DNA of 64,000 nt, taken from Oscillospiraceae bacterium. Its GTDB lineage: Bacteria; Bacillota; Clostridia; Oscillospirales; Ruminococcaceae. Under the pieces are notes generated by a model. It saw nothing but the letters and a program-made list of their open reading frames with translations, had not been told where the DNA came from and searched no databases. The stretch is from contig JAGALZ010000035.1 in NCBI GenBank assembly GCA_017848055.1, forward strand, positions 97,402 through 161,401, read 5' to 3'. Each line of letters starts with the position of its first letter. Within the stretch, counting starts at the first letter, position 1. Shown in pieces: positions 41,573 through 50,705 of this stretch. A program made the position numbers and the translations under genes.

Positions 41573-41580
41573 TAGGTTAG

Positions 41581-41609
41581 TTGTAAATTTTATTAGACTG
41601 TGATATAAT
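41581..41609 (+). promoter_or_regulatory. Promoter of the SGNH hydrolase gene
   Basis: TTGTAA (41581-41586), 17-nt spacer, TATAAT (41604-41609). Confidence 0.75.
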
Positions 41610-41639
41610 GTACTATATAAAATCTAAGGAGATATGCCA

Positions 41640-42662
41640 ATGAAAAGATTTATTTCTGCTTTGTTTTGTATAGCGTTTTTGATACTGACTGTTGTGCCGC
41701 AAAGCTTCGCTGCAAGCGACCTTGTTGAGGTATCACAGAACAAGCCATTTTATATGACAGTTCTTGGTGATTCTATAGCTGCAGGTTACGGTCTTGAAGG
41801 ATACGAAAAAGACCCATGCTACACCTGTAAAAGCTACGGTAATATTCTCGCTGAGAAATATGAGCTTTCGTCTGATAATACTTATCACAACTATGCTGTT
41901 TCCGGTGCTACATCATCTGACCTTATCAAGCTTATTGAGGACAAGAAGTATCAGCCATACATTAAAAATTCAGACCTCATCATAATATCAATCGGCGGAA
42001 ATGATATGCTTCACGTTTTTTATAATGCTATTTCTGAAGCATTCGGAGCATCACTTGAAGATATAAAGTCTGTTGAGGATTTGAAGTCTGAAATCAATTT
42101 AATGACACTAAAAACACTATCCGATTCACTTACAAAAAACATGCCGATTGCACTTGAACAGTTTGATAGTAACATGGATACAATTCTGAGCAAGCTTAAG
42201 GCACTTAATCCAAACGGACTTGTAATTGTTCAGACTATTTACAATCCATTTGAAAGCTTCGAAGAAATCGAGCTTCTCCAGTCACTCAGCAAGGACACTA
42301 TTTCCGATTTTAACAAGGTAATTATCGACAACGCTACTAATGACAAGGGAGAAAAAGCATATATTGTATCAGATGTTGCCAAGAGCTTTGATGGCAAGGC
42401 AAAGGAACTGACAAACATAAACGGCTTTGATATTCATCCTAACGCAAAGGGTCACGAGGAAATTGCAAGACTTCTCGATGAAGAGATTTCCACCCACACC
42501 TTTACATCCTGGATAATTGACACATCTGCAGACAACGACTCATCAGGGGTTGACCCTGAAAAGGCACGCTGGAGAAATGTTATGGCAGGATTCTTTATAA
42601 TGCTTTTGGTGGCTGTCGCAATGATAGGAATAGTTTTCATAAAGAAGATGAAAGAGCTTTAA
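41640..42662 (+). CDS. Secreted, membrane-anchored SGNH/GDSL hydrolase
   Basis: A 340-residue esterase/lipase-like protein exported by an N-terminal signal peptide (about 1-24) and held by a C-terminal membrane helix (about 306-330) followed by a basic KKMKEL end. SGNH blocks are visible: LGDSIAAGYG with the nucleophile Ser (about 41), ISIGGND (about 116) and the catalytic DIHPNAKGH (about 262). The substrate is unknown; cell-wall or polysaccharide esters are common. The start at 41640 is set by AAGGAG at 8-nt spacing. An ATG at 41634 would be too close to that site. Confidence 0.9.
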   Translation: MKRFISALFCIAFLILTVVPQSFAASDLVEVSQNKPFYMTVLGDSIAAGYGLEGYEKDPCYTCKSYGNILAEKYELSSDNTYHNYAVSGATSSDLIKLIEDKKYQPYIKNSDLIIISIGGNDMLHVFYNAISEAFGASLEDIKSVEDLKSEINLMTLKTLSDSLTKNMPIALEQFDSNMDTILSKLKALNPNGLVIVQTIYNPFESFEEIELLQSLSKDTISDFNKVIIDNATNDKGEKAYIVSDVAKSFDGKAKELTNINGFDIHPNAKGHEEIARLLDEEISTHTFTSWIIDTSADNDSSGVDPEKARWRNVMAGFFIMLLVAVAMIGIVFIKKMKEL

Positions 42663-42668
42663 ACACAA

Positions 42669-42698
42669 AAACGGAACCTTGAATATAAGGTTCCGTTT
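42669..42698 (+). terminator. Terminator of the SGNH hydrolase gene
   Basis: A perfect 12-bp stem AAACGGAACCTT (42669-42680)/AAGGTTCCGTTT (42687-42698) followed by a T-rich run. It likely serves the convergent gene as well. Confidence 0.9.
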
Positions 42699-42702
42699 AA
42701 TT

Positions 42703-43902
42703 TTATGCCTTTTCAAATACCCAGTGATGTGAGAGCTCGTCAGGATTATATGCCTTGAGTGCGAGCTTATCTTCTTCAACACACAACACAGCGTTATATG
42801 AGCTTAACTTATCAGACAGTCTGAATCCATTCGGTGTTTCCCCAGCCTTAAAGCCGAACGAAAGCTTCTTCTGCTCAGAAACGGTGTATGGCTTTGCGGA
42901 TAGAATACGATTATTTTCGGCAGTAAAGATATACGAGCCGTCGTCGTTTATACTGCAAATAAATGCAGAGCAATTTTCGAGCGACTGTGTTACTCGCTTT
43001 GCATTTGCAAGATGACAGTTATATGCTTTACCACTTCTTGTCATAAGGACGCTTAGATACTTACCTGTTTGTACATTTCTGATATAATATCTTCCGCCAT
43101 CCAAAAGATTTACCTTCCCGTTTATTGCATCTGTGTAGAATCTTACAAGAAAGCCTGCGACATACTGTTGTGCAAGACAAACAGCGTTTTCAATGGTTTC
43201 ATCGAGAAGTGATTCCTCGGGTGCTTTAACAACTGTATCATAGCTATTTGCAGAGATATCAGATAGAGTATTCAGGCAGTCTCCGAAAAGTTTATCCTTC
43301 ATAAACATATCGTATACATCAGCATCACCGTGCTTTGCTTCAAACCGGGTGAAAACAGAGCTTGTGTGATACTCATATCTCTTATGCTTTGAATTCATAA
43401 CCGATGTAAGTGTGAGATTCGTTGTATGCGGAGTACATCCGATATCAGCAATCATATGAACACATCTTGCAACAAACTGCATCGCCTTCTCTATATCCCC
43501 TGCTTTGTAGAATGTCAAAGCGGACTGATAATTGTCCTCAAAGATTGTACGTGCCGTTCTGCAGTATCTGGACGGAGAAAGAAGATTCTTACCGGACATG
43601 CGGTATCCGCTTTGTGATGCTTTCTGAACATTTCCGTGTACATCAGTCACACAGTAATAATGCCAACCCTTACCCTTATCAAAATCGCCCTTATAGTCTG
43701 GTTTTTGCGTATGTGATGCAATAGTATCTTCGTACTTTGAATAAAGCTCATATGCGTCTATATAACCGTCAACTTTGAGGAGTTCGATTGCTTTCAATGC
43801 AATGTACTCGTGAGTTGGGCTTTTCCAAGCATACGCTTTTTGGTTTGTTAAGGCAGTGGCTACAACTACGGCTGACAATACGGCTGTCGTTTTTTTAAGC
43901 AT
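42703..43902 (-). CDS. Secreted phospholipase C-like protein with C-terminal beta-trefoil-like domain
   Basis: A 399-residue exported protein. The signal peptide ends AYA, so the mature chain starts at Trp26. In the zinc phospholipase C/alpha-toxin family the N-terminal Trp itself ligates zinc. The helical PLC domain (26 to about 255) has SPTHEYIA, WHYYCVTD and CVHMIADIGCTPHTTN, fitting the expected His/Asp ligands. The rest (about 265-399) has the YYIRNVQTGKYLSV and YIFTAENNRILSAK repeats of ricin-like beta-trefoil domains, a likely carbohydrate-binding module. It follows the HAD gene by 5 nt. The phospholipid substrate is inference. Confidence 0.82.
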   Translation of the reverse strand: MLKKTTAVLSAVVVATALTNQKAYAWKSPTHEYIALKAIELLKVDGYIDAYELYSKYEDTIASHTQKPDYKGDFDKGKGWHYYCVTDVHGNVQKASQSGYRMSGKNLLSPSRYCRTARTIFEDNYQSALTFYKAGDIEKAMQFVARCVHMIADIGCTPHTTNLTLTSVMNSKHKRYEYHTSSVFTRFEAKHGDADVYDMFMKDKLFGDCLNTLSDISANSYDTVVKAPEESLLDETIENAVCLAQQYVAGFLVRFYTDAINGKVNLLDGGRYYIRNVQTGKYLSVLMTRSGKAYNCHLANAKRVTQSLENCSAFICSINDDGSYIFTAENNRILSAKPYTVSEQKKLSFGFKAGETPNGFRLSDKLSSYNAVLCVEEDKLALKAYNPDELSHHWVFEKA

Positions 43903-43907
43903 TTGAT

Positions 43908-44528
43908 TTACCCTCTTTCTCTGTCAGCTTCAAGCAACTCATCAAGAGCAAGTCTTGCCTGCTCAGGGCTTGTAACTGTTATAGTTTTCATTCCAAGTGA
44001 GGCGGCGGCAGATGTATTTACGGCTCTGTCGTCGAGGAACACACACTCACTTGCTATAAGGTTATATTTGGACATAAGTGTTGTATATATTCTTTCGTCA
44101 GGCTTAATAAGCTTGCAATGTGAAGAAACAACCATTCCGTCAACGTAATCGAGGAAAGTAAACTGTGTTTTGCAGTGGAGCGCAAACATCTCCTCGGGGT
44201 AATTTGTCAGAAGATAAATCCCATATCCTTTGCCTTTGAGTTCACAAAGCCACTCTTTTGACTGCGGAAAGCTTCTGACTATTTCGGTAAGGTCATTCCA
44301 GAAAAGGTCAATCTGCTCTGTAAGGTCAGGATTATCGCTTTTGAACATCTCAACAAGCTCTGCCTGGCTTGCCTCTCCTGCGTCGAGCTTATTCCAGTTT
44401 TCATTCTCAGGCATAGCTTTTGCAATCGCTTCTACAGTAGCCTCGTCCATTCCAAGGTCACGGCAGTAATCCTTATAGCGAAAGCTCACAAGTACATTTC
44501 CTATATCAAAAATAATATTCTTAATCAT
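43908..44528 (-). CDS. HAD superfamily hydrolase (subfamily IA)
   Basis: A 206-residue predicted phosphatase. Motif I is FDIGNVLVSF (the second catalytic Asp is replaced, as in many subfamily IA members that carry DxGN). A helical cap covers about 15-85. Motif II is LLTNYP (about 104), motif III Lys is in KLIKPDERIY, and motif IV is VFLDDRAVN near 168. The substrate is unknown. It is the first gene of a two-gene operon with the secreted PLC-like protein. Confidence 0.9.
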   Translation of the reverse strand: MIKNIIFDIGNVLVSFRYKDYCRDLGMDEATVEAIAKAMPENENWNKLDAGEASQAELVEMFKSDNPDLTEQIDLFWNDLTEIVRSFPQSKEWLCELKGKGYGIYLLTNYPEEMFALHCKTQFTFLDYVDGMVVSSHCKLIKPDERIYTTLMSKYNLIASECVFLDDRAVNTSAAASLGMKTITVTSPEQARLALDELLEADRERG

Positions 44529-44558
44529 AAATAATCTCCCCTAAATACTGATAGATAA

Positions 44559-44587
44559 AGCATACCACAAAATGTGCAAATTTACAA
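44559..44587 (-). promoter_or_regulatory. Promoter of the HAD-PLC operon
   Basis: Minus strand TTGTAA (44582-44587), 17-nt spacer, TATGCT (44559-44564), followed by GGGGAGA before the start codon. Confidence 0.65.
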
Positions 44588-44631
44588 CATAATTTTCTCT
44601 AAAATTTGTATCCTAAAGGGATAAATGCTTC

Positions 44632-44660
44632 TTGACTTTTTTATACTATAGTGATAAAAT
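44632..44660 (+). promoter_or_regulatory. Promoter of ileS
   Basis: TTGACT (44632-44637), 17-nt spacer, TAAAAT (44655-44660), just ahead of the T-box leader. Confidence 0.75.
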
Positions 44661-44679
44661 AAACATATATGTATAAAGG

Positions 44680-44928
44680 CTTTGACAAAGACAGTAAGCT
44701 TTGCTGAAGATTTCACAGAGAGTCGGCGGACGGTGCAAGCCGGCATCAGTAAGCATTGCCAAAAATCACTTTGTAGCCTCGTCCCGAAAGTTTATTGCAA
44801 GTAGGCGGCGACGGTTTTCCACCGTTACAGGAAAGCATATTACAGCACAGTTTTGTGCAGATGTATGTGGAAAATAAGGTGGTATAGCGAGCATTCGTCC
44901 TTTTTTCGGCGAAGGCTCTTTTTATTTT
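44680..44928 (+). promoter_or_regulatory. Isoleucine T-box riboswitch with terminator
   Basis: Stem I base ACAAAG (44685-44690)/CTTTGT (44769-44774). The AGAGAG element is at 44717-44722. The specifier loop directly before the closing strand reads ATC (44765-44767), an Ile codon followed by A. The T-box sequence AAGGTGGTATAGCG (44876-44889) leads into a terminator whose GAGC/GCTC and TTCG/CGAA arms (44889-44918) precede a T run. Uncharged tRNA-Ile would stabilise the antiterminator and allow ileS transcription. Confidence 0.92.
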
Positions 44929-44958
44929 CTACGAAAAATAATTAACGGAGGATTTTGT

Positions 44959-47900
44959 ATGTACGAAAAGGTTTCAACAAATCTGAACTTTGTTGAACGT
45001 GAAAAGAACGTTCTCAAGTTCTGGCAGGAAAACAAAATCTTTGAGAAGAGTATCGAGGAACGCAAGGATGCAAAGCCTTACGTTTTCTATGACGGCCCTC
45101 CAACAGCTAACGGAAAGCCTCATATCGGTCACGTTCTCACAAGAGTAATCAAGGATATGATTCCTAGATACCAGACAATGAAGGGCTGTATGGTTCCTCG
45201 TAAGGCAGGCTGGGATACTCACGGCTTACCTGTAGAAATCGAGGTTGAAAAACTTCTCGGTCTTGACGGAAAAGACCAGATTGAGGAATACGGTCTTGAG
45301 CCATTCATTGACAAGTGTAAGGAAAGTGTTTGGAAGTACAAGGGTATGTGGGAGGATTTCTCCGGTACAGTTGGCTTCTGGGCTGACATGGACAACCCTT
45401 ATGTTACCTATCACGATGACTACATTGAGTCTGAATGGTGGGCACTTAAGACTATCTGGGACAAGGGGCTTCTCTACAAGGGCTTTAAGATTGTTCCTTA
45501 CTGCCCAAGATGCGGAACTCCTCTTTCCAGTGCTGAAGTAGCTCAGGGCTACAAGGATGTAAAGGAACGCTCTGCAATCGCTAAGTTCAAGGTTAAGGAT
45601 GAGGACGCTTACATTCTTGCATGGACAACAACTCCATGGACACTTCCTTCAAACGTTGCACTTTGTGTACACCCTGAATACGACTATGTAAAAATCAAGG
45701 TTGAGGACGGAACTATATACTACATGGCTCAGGCTCTCGTTTCTTCTGTAATTGAAGGCGAATACGAGGTTCTTGAAACTATGAAGGGTAAAGACCTTGA
45801 ATACAAGGAATATGTTCCGCTCTTCGATTTCGTAACACCTAAGAACAAGTGCTGGTTTGTTGTCTGTGACGAATACGTTACACTCACAGACGGTACAGGC
45901 GTTGTTCATATAGCTCCTGCATTCGGTGAGGACGACTCTAAGGTTGGTAAGAAGTATGACCTTCCTTTCGTTCAGCTCGTTGACGCAAAGGGCGAAATGA
46001 CTGCCGAAACAAAGTGGGCAGGCGTATTCTGCAAGAAGGCTGACCCTATGGTTCTTCAGGACCTTGACGAAAGAGGACTTCTCTTCTCTGCTCCTAAGTT
46101 TGAGCATAGCTATCCACACTGCTGGAGATGTGATACTCCGCTTATCTACTACGCAAGAGAAAGCTGGTATATCAGAGAAACTGCTGTTAAGGATGACCTT
46201 ATCAGAAACAACAACACAGTAAACTGGATTCCTGAATCAATCGGTAAGGGAAGATTCGGTAACTGGCTTGAAAATATCCAGGACTGGGCAATTTCAAGAA
46301 ACCGTTACTGGGGTACTCCGCTCAACATCTGGGAATGTGAATGCGGTCACCAGCACTGCATCGGCAGCCGTGAGGAGCTTGCCAAGCTCAGCGGCAACCC
46401 TGAAAACGCAAAGGTTGAGCTTCACAGACCTTACATTGATGCTGTTACTATCAAGTGCGAAAAGTGTGGCAAGAAAATGCACAGAGTTCCTGAAGTAATC
46501 GACTGCTGGTTTGACTCGGGTGCAATGCCATTTGCTCAGCATCACTATCCATTTGAGAACAAGGAGCTTTTCGAGGCTCAGTTCCCTGCTCAGTTTATCT
46601 CTGAGGCTGTTGACCAGACAAGAGGTTGGTTCCATTCACTTATGGCAATCTCAACTCTTATCTTCAACAAGGCACCTTACGAAAACGTAATCGTACTCGG
46701 ACACGTTCAGGACGAAAACGGTCAGAAGATGTCAAAGTCAAAGGGCAACGCAGTTGACCCATTTGAAGCTCTTGAGACATACGGTGCTGACGCAATCAGA
46801 TGGTACTTCTACACCAACTCCCAGCCATGGCTCCCTAACAAGTTCCACGGCAAGGCTGTTATCGAAGGTCAGAGAAAGTTCATGGGTACTCTCTGGAACA
46901 CCTATGCATTCTATGTTCTTTACGCTAACATCGACAAGTTCGACCCTTCAAAGTACGAGCTTGACTACTCAAAGCTTTCTGTAATGGATAAGTGGCTGCT
47001 TTCCAAGATGAATTCTATGGTTAAGGAAGTTGACGACAACCTTTCCAACTACAGAATTCCTGAGGCTGCAAAGGCTCTTGACAGCTTTGTTGATGAAATG
47101 TCTAACTGGTATGTTCGTCGTTGCCGTGAAAGATACTGGTCACAGGAGCTTACTCAGGACAAGATTAACGCATATATGACACTTTACACAGCACTCGTTA
47201 CAACTGTAAAGGCTTCAGCACCTATGATTCCGTTCATGGCTGAGGATATCTACCGCAACCTTGTTGGTTCTGTAGACAAGAGTGAACCTGTCAGTGTTCA
47301 TCTTTGCTCATTCCCTGTTGCTGACGAAGCTCAGATTGACAAAAAGCTCGAGGAAGAAATGGATGCTCTTCTCAAGATTGTTGTACTCGGACGTGCTGCA
47401 AGAAACGGCTCCAACAGAAAGAACCGTCAGCCACTCGCTAAGATGTACGTTCAGAGCGACATTGAGCTTTCAGGCTACTTCACAGAAATCATCAGAGATG
47501 AGCTTAACATCAAGGATGTTGAATTTACAAATGATGTTTCGGGCTTTATCTCCTACTCCTTCAAGCCTCAGCTCAAGACCTTGGGCCCTAAGTTCGGCAA
47601 GAACCTCGGTGAAATCAGAAATCTTCTCACTGAAATTGACGGCTCGGCTGCAAAGGCAGAGCTTGACGCTACAGGATTTGTTACACTTAACATCTCTACA
47701 GGCGAAATCAAACTTGAGGAGGCAGACCTTCTCATTGATATCAAGCAGAAGGAAGGCTTCTTCTCAGTTTCCGAAAACGGCATTACTGTTGCAATTGATA
47801 CAACTCTTACACCTGAGCTTATCGAAGAAGGCTTTGTAAGAGAGGTTACAAGCAAGATTCAGACAATGCGTAAGGAAGCTGGCTTCGACGTTATGGACCA

Positions 47901-48075
47901 CATCACCGTTTATGTTGACGGTAATGACAAGGTAGCACAGATTGTCAAGGACAATGAAGCTGTTATCGGTCACGATGTACTTTGCGATAAGTTTGTATTT
48001 GAAGGTACAGACGGCTTCACAAAGGAATGGGATATCAACGGCGAAAAGGTTACACTTTCAGTTTCAAAGAACTAA
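44959..48075 (+). CDS. ileS: Isoleucyl-tRNA synthetase, long (IleS2-like) form
   Basis: Charges tRNA-Ile. The 1038 residues contain the HIGH motif in PPTANGKPHIGH (about 48-59) and KMSKS in QKMSKSKGN (about 592). Between them lies the CP1 editing domain with WTTTPWTLPSN. Zinc-type Cys pairs occur at CPRCG and CWRCD, and in CEKCGKK within the catalytic region. The length and lack of the C-terminal zinc finger of the ~920-residue type place it nearer the IleS2 form, which in other species is less sensitive to mupirocin; that property is not shown here. It is controlled by the upstream T-box. Confidence 0.96.
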   Translation: MYEKVSTNLNFVEREKNVLKFWQENKIFEKSIEERKDAKPYVFYDGPPTANGKPHIGHVLTRVIKDMIPRYQTMKGCMVPRKAGWDTHGLPVEIEVEKLLGLDGKDQIEEYGLEPFIDKCKESVWKYKGMWEDFSGTVGFWADMDNPYVTYHDDYIESEWWALKTIWDKGLLYKGFKIVPYCPRCGTPLSSAEVAQGYKDVKERSAIAKFKVKDEDAYILAWTTTPWTLPSNVALCVHPEYDYVKIKVEDGTIYYMAQALVSSVIEGEYEVLETMKGKDLEYKEYVPLFDFVTPKNKCWFVVCDEYVTLTDGTGVVHIAPAFGEDDSKVGKKYDLPFVQLVDAKGEMTAETKWAGVFCKKADPMVLQDLDERGLLFSAPKFEHSYPHCWRCDTPLIYYARESWYIRETAVKDDLIRNNNTVNWIPESIGKGRFGNWLENIQDWAISRNRYWGTPLNIWECECGHQHCIGSREELAKLSGNPENAKVELHRPYIDAVTIKCEKCGKKMHRVPEVIDCWFDSGAMPFAQHHYPFENKELFEAQFPAQFISEAVDQTRGWFHSLMAISTLIFNKAPYENVIVLGHVQDENGQKMSKSKGNAVDPFEALETYGADAIRWYFYTNSQPWLPNKFHGKAVIEGQRKFMGTLWNTYAFYVLYANIDKFDPSKYELDYSKLSVMDKWLLSKMNSMVKEVDDNLSNYRIPEAAKALDSFVDEMSNWYVRRCRERYWSQELTQDKINAYMTLYTALVTTVKASAPMIPFMAEDIYRNLVGSVDKSEPVSVHLCSFPVADEAQIDKKLEEEMDALLKIVVLGRAARNGSNRKNRQPLAKMYVQSDIELSGYFTEIIRDELNIKDVEFTNDVSGFISYSFKPQLKTLGPKFGKNLGEIRNLLTEIDGSAAKAELDATGFVTLNISTGEIKLEEADLLIDIKQKEGFFSVSENGITVAIDTTLTPELIEEGFVREVTSKIQTMRKEAGFDVMDHITVYVDGNDKVAQIVKDNEAVIGHDVLCDKFVFEGTDGFTKEWDINGEKVTLSVSKN

Positions 48076-48084
48076 ACAAAACAC

Positions 48085-48113
48085 AAACCCCGATAGAACA
48101 TCTATCGGGGTTT
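48085..48113 (+). terminator. Terminator of ileS
   Basis: A perfect 13-bp stem AAACCCCGATAGA (48085-48097)/TCTATCGGGGTTT (48101-48113) with a 3-nt loop. The U tract is short, so read-through into the next gene is possible. Confidence 0.8.
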
Positions 48114-48134
48114 GCTTTCTGCAGGAGGATATAT

Positions 48135-48458
48135 ATGATAGGAAATATTGTGACAGTAACTGTTGATAGACCTATGGATAGTTTTCACCCAGAGCATCCG
48201 GACATATACTATCCTATAAATTACGGATATATTGAGGGGATTATTGCACCTGACGGAGATGAACAGGACGCTTATATTCTTGGTGTTGACAAAGCAGTTG
48301 AGACATTCACAGGCAAAGTTATTGCAATTATCCATCGACTTGATGATGTTGAAGATAAGTTGGTAGTATGTCCACGTAATAAGGATTTCACCAAGGAAGA
48401 AATCCTTAGCTATGTTGAATTTCAAGAAAGATTTTTTCAGATTGAAATCATTATGTAG
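48135..48458 (+). CDS. Short inorganic pyrophosphatase-like protein
   Basis: A 107-residue protein matching the family I soluble pyrophosphatase core in miniature: VTVTVDRPMDSFHPEH, YYPINYGYIEG (as in the Y-P-NYGYI signature), DEQDAYILGV (as in D.DP.DvLvl) and a second-half DKLVVCP. It lacks the C-terminal part of the ~170-residue enzyme and some of the usual Asp ligands, so activity is uncertain. AGGAGG is 8 nt before the ATG. It sits between two terminators right after ileS. Confidence 0.8.
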   Translation: MIGNIVTVTVDRPMDSFHPEHPDIYYPINYGYIEGIIAPDGDEQDAYILGVDKAVETFTGKVIAIIHRLDDVEDKLVVCPRNKDFTKEEILSYVEFQERFFQIEIIM

Positions 48459-48474
48459 ACTGAACCAAATAAAG

Positions 48475-48505
48475 AGCCCCGACCAAGCTGTGTCGAGGCT
48501 TTTTG
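48475..48505 (+). terminator. Terminator of the pyrophosphatase-like gene
   Basis: AGCCCCGAC (48475-48483)/GTCGAGGCT (48492-48500) with one mismatch, then TTTTT. It abuts the end of the convergent AraC gene. Confidence 0.8.
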
Positions 48506-48506
48506 T

Positions 48507-49346
48507 TTATGCCTTTATTACAGGCACCCATATTTCTGTATATGTGTCGTCGGGATTTGCAGGTGGAATACAATACATCTCAATATTGTAGTTGCCGGCA
48601 AGCTTATAATCCTTACAGCTTGGGAGCCACTCGCTCCATATCTTAGTATTCACAGTCTGCAGTGAGTCTGGCAAAGCGCCTTTACATGGAAATACCGCCC
48701 ATGTTCCTGCCGGGATTTCTCTTGTAACAAGACCTTCAGGGATATCCATACAAGGATTATAGACATCAGCTATGTAGTAATCAAAGTTCTTGCCGTCGCT
48801 GTCCATACAGATTCCGTACATTCCTCTGATTATTTGTCCGCCACCTGATGCATAATGCTCATTCCAGAACTTTGGAATCTCAGCATAGGATGACTCTGCA
48901 TTGAATTTCTTTGCTTTTCCGATAATTGTGAATGAAGACTTTTCTACTATTTTGTAATCAATCATTGTTCCGCCCTCCAATGTAAGTTTGATTTTCAGTG
49001 GTGCATACGATTTGAGCGCTGCACCCTTTTCCTTTGCGACAGATGGAGAAACACCGTGAAACTTCGTGAACGCTCTTGTGAAGCTGTCGGGAGAATCGTA
49101 TCCATATCTGAGAGCAACATCAATAACCCTTGTATCAGAAGCTGATAGCTCCTGAGCTGCAAGAGTGAGCCTTCTGTTTCTTATATACTCACCTACTGTC
49201 ACACCGCACAGCACGTTAAATATTCTCTGAAAGTGAAATACAGAAACATAGGCTTTTGATGCAATATCATCGACTGACAGCTCACCGGTAAGATTGTCCT
49301 CGATATACTGAATTGCGTTAATAATACCTTCAGCCCAACCGTTCAT
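48507..49346 (-). CDS. AraC family regulator with GyrI-like effector domain
   Basis: A 279-residue regulator of the Rob/SoxS-like layout. The N-terminal double helix-turn-helix (about 8-105) carries LSVDDIASKAYVSVFHFQRIFN and VIDVALRYGYDSPDSFTRAFTKFHGVSPS. The C-terminal GyrI-like small-molecule-binding domain (about 128-279) carries FTIIGKAKKF, GMYGICMD, TWAVFPCKG and a closing YTEIWVPV. The ligand is unknown. It is a single gene with no linked target, preceded by a TATAAT element but no good -35. Confidence 0.93.
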   Translation of the reverse strand: MNGWAEGIINAIQYIEDNLTGELSVDDIASKAYVSVFHFQRIFNVLCGVTVGEYIRNRRLTLAAQELSASDTRVIDVALRYGYDSPDSFTRAFTKFHGVSPSVAKEKGAALKSYAPLKIKLTLEGGTMIDYKIVEKSSFTIIGKAKKFNAESSYAEIPKFWNEHYASGGGQIIRGMYGICMDSDGKNFDYYIADVYNPCMDIPEGLVTREIPAGTWAVFPCKGALPDSLQTVNTKIWSEWLPSCKDYKLAGNYNIEMYCIPPANPDDTYTEIWVPVIKA

Positions 49347-49436
49347 TTCACAGCATCCTTTCTCTTTTGTCGTGATTACATTATAGCATTACAGAGCACC
49401 AAATTCCCGACATTTTGTGCTTTTATCGGTCAAGAT

Positions 49437-49465
49437 AAACAGCACCGCATAAGGCAGTGCTGTTT
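49437..49465 (-). terminator. Terminator after the U32 peptidase gene
   Basis: AAACAGCAC (49437-49445)/GTGCTGTTT (49457-49465), 9-bp stem around an 11-nt loop, at the 3' end of the tmk-mltG-U32 operon. The U tract is weak on the minus strand. Confidence 0.65.
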
Positions 49466-49469
49466 TTGA

Positions 49470-50705
49470 TTATTTTTTCATTCTGATAATAGAATTTTTA
49501 GGGAAGGTGTTTTCACACGGCATTGAAAGCTTCATCATTGCGTGATTTGCTGACTCTACTTCCTCTCCCCACTCGTTTATTATCCTGTTGGCTGTGAGCT
49601 TTACCGGTTCACACTTTGGTGCCAGAATTTCAAGCTCATCGCCCTTATTGAATTTATTACGCTGAGTTGCATAAATCATTCCGTCCTTGCAGTCATCTAC
49701 TACTGCTACGACGTCATATTCTCTAATATATCCGCTGTTCTCGTAATACTGGCAATCCTTTGGGTGTCCGAACAGAAAGCCTGTACAATAAGCTCTGTGG
49801 CTGACCTTATAGACCTCGTCCTTAACCCATTGTGGAAGCACATAGTTGTCAGGGTTAGCCTTAAGGATATCCGTAGCTATTCTATAAGCGTTTGCGACAA
49901 CTGACACATAGTACGAGGACTTTGCTCTACCCTCGATTTTGAAGCTGTTTACACCAGCCTCAGCGAGCTTATCGAGCTGTTCAATCATACACATATCCTT
50001 GGCATTGAGGATATAGCTCCCCTTTTCATCCTCGAATATCGGGTAGAACTCGCCTTCACGCTTTTCCTCCATAAGGTGATATCCCCATCTGCATGGCTGT
50101 GCACATTCGCCACGGTTAGCATCTCGGTTCACTAGATACTGGGAAAGCAGACATCTTCCTGAAAAGCTGACGCACATTGCGCCGTGTACAAACGCTTCGA
50201 TATCAAGCTCAGAGTTTGTCTTTGCTCTGATTTCGGCTATCTCGTCAAGAGAAAGCTCTCTAGCAAGTACGACACGCTTCGCACCCATATTGTAAAACTC
50301 CTGGGCGGTAACATAGTTTACGATACCAGCTTGGGTCGAAATATGGATTTCCATATCGGGAGTATACTTTTTTATAAGTGAAAGTATACCGATATCCGTA
50401 GCGATTACGGCATCTACACCGGCATCAGAGGCGGTTTTTATAAACTCCTCAAAATGCACAATCTCGTTATTTCTCGGAAGTGTGTTGCATGTAAGGTAAA
50501 CTTTTACACCACGCTTATGCGCTTCGTCGCAGGCTTGCTTTAAGCCGTCTGCGGTAAAGTTTGCGGGGCCTGCACGCATTCCGAACATCTGACCTCCGAG
50601 GTAAACGGCATCTGCGCCGAAATCAAGTGCGGAATAGAATCTTTCCATATCGCCTGCAGGCGCCAGAACCTCAAGTCTGTTTACATCAAAATTACTCAAA
50701 ATCAA
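49470..50705 (-). CDS. U32 family peptidase-like RNA modification protein
   Basis: A 411-residue member of the U32 (YrrO/TrhP/RlhA-like) family, now linked to prephenate-dependent hydroxylation of tRNA or rRNA rather than proteolysis. The family signature is EAFVHGAMCVSFSGRCLLSQYL..RDANRGECAQPCRW (about 165-210), whose Cys residues likely bind an iron-sulfur cluster. The N-terminus has LEVLAPAGDMERFYSALDFGADAVYLGG. It overlaps mltG by 4 nt and is the last gene of the tmk operon. Confidence 0.92.
   Translation of the reverse strand: MILSNFDVNRLEVLAPAGDMERFYSALDFGADAVYLGGQMFGMRAGPANFTADGLKQACDEAHKRGVKVYLTCNTLPRNNEIVHFEEFIKTASDAGVDAVIATDIGILSLIKKYTPDMEIHISTQAGIVNYVTAQEFYNMGAKRVVLARELSLDEIAEIRAKTNSELDIEAFVHGAMCVSFSGRCLLSQYLVNRDANRGECAQPCRWGYHLMEEKREGEFYPIFEDEKGSYILNAKDMCMIEQLDKLAEAGVNSFKIEGRAKSSYYVSVVANAYRIATDILKANPDNYVLPQWVKDEVYKVSHRAYCTGFLFGHPKDCQYYENSGYIREYDVVAVVDDCKDGMIYATQRNKFNKGDELEILAPKCEPVKLTANRIINEWGEEVESANHAMMKLSMPCENTFPKNSIIRMKK

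Noticed and set aside
47282..47839. 185-codon plus-strand frame inside ileS
   Set aside because: Out-of-frame shadow within the intact synthetase gene.
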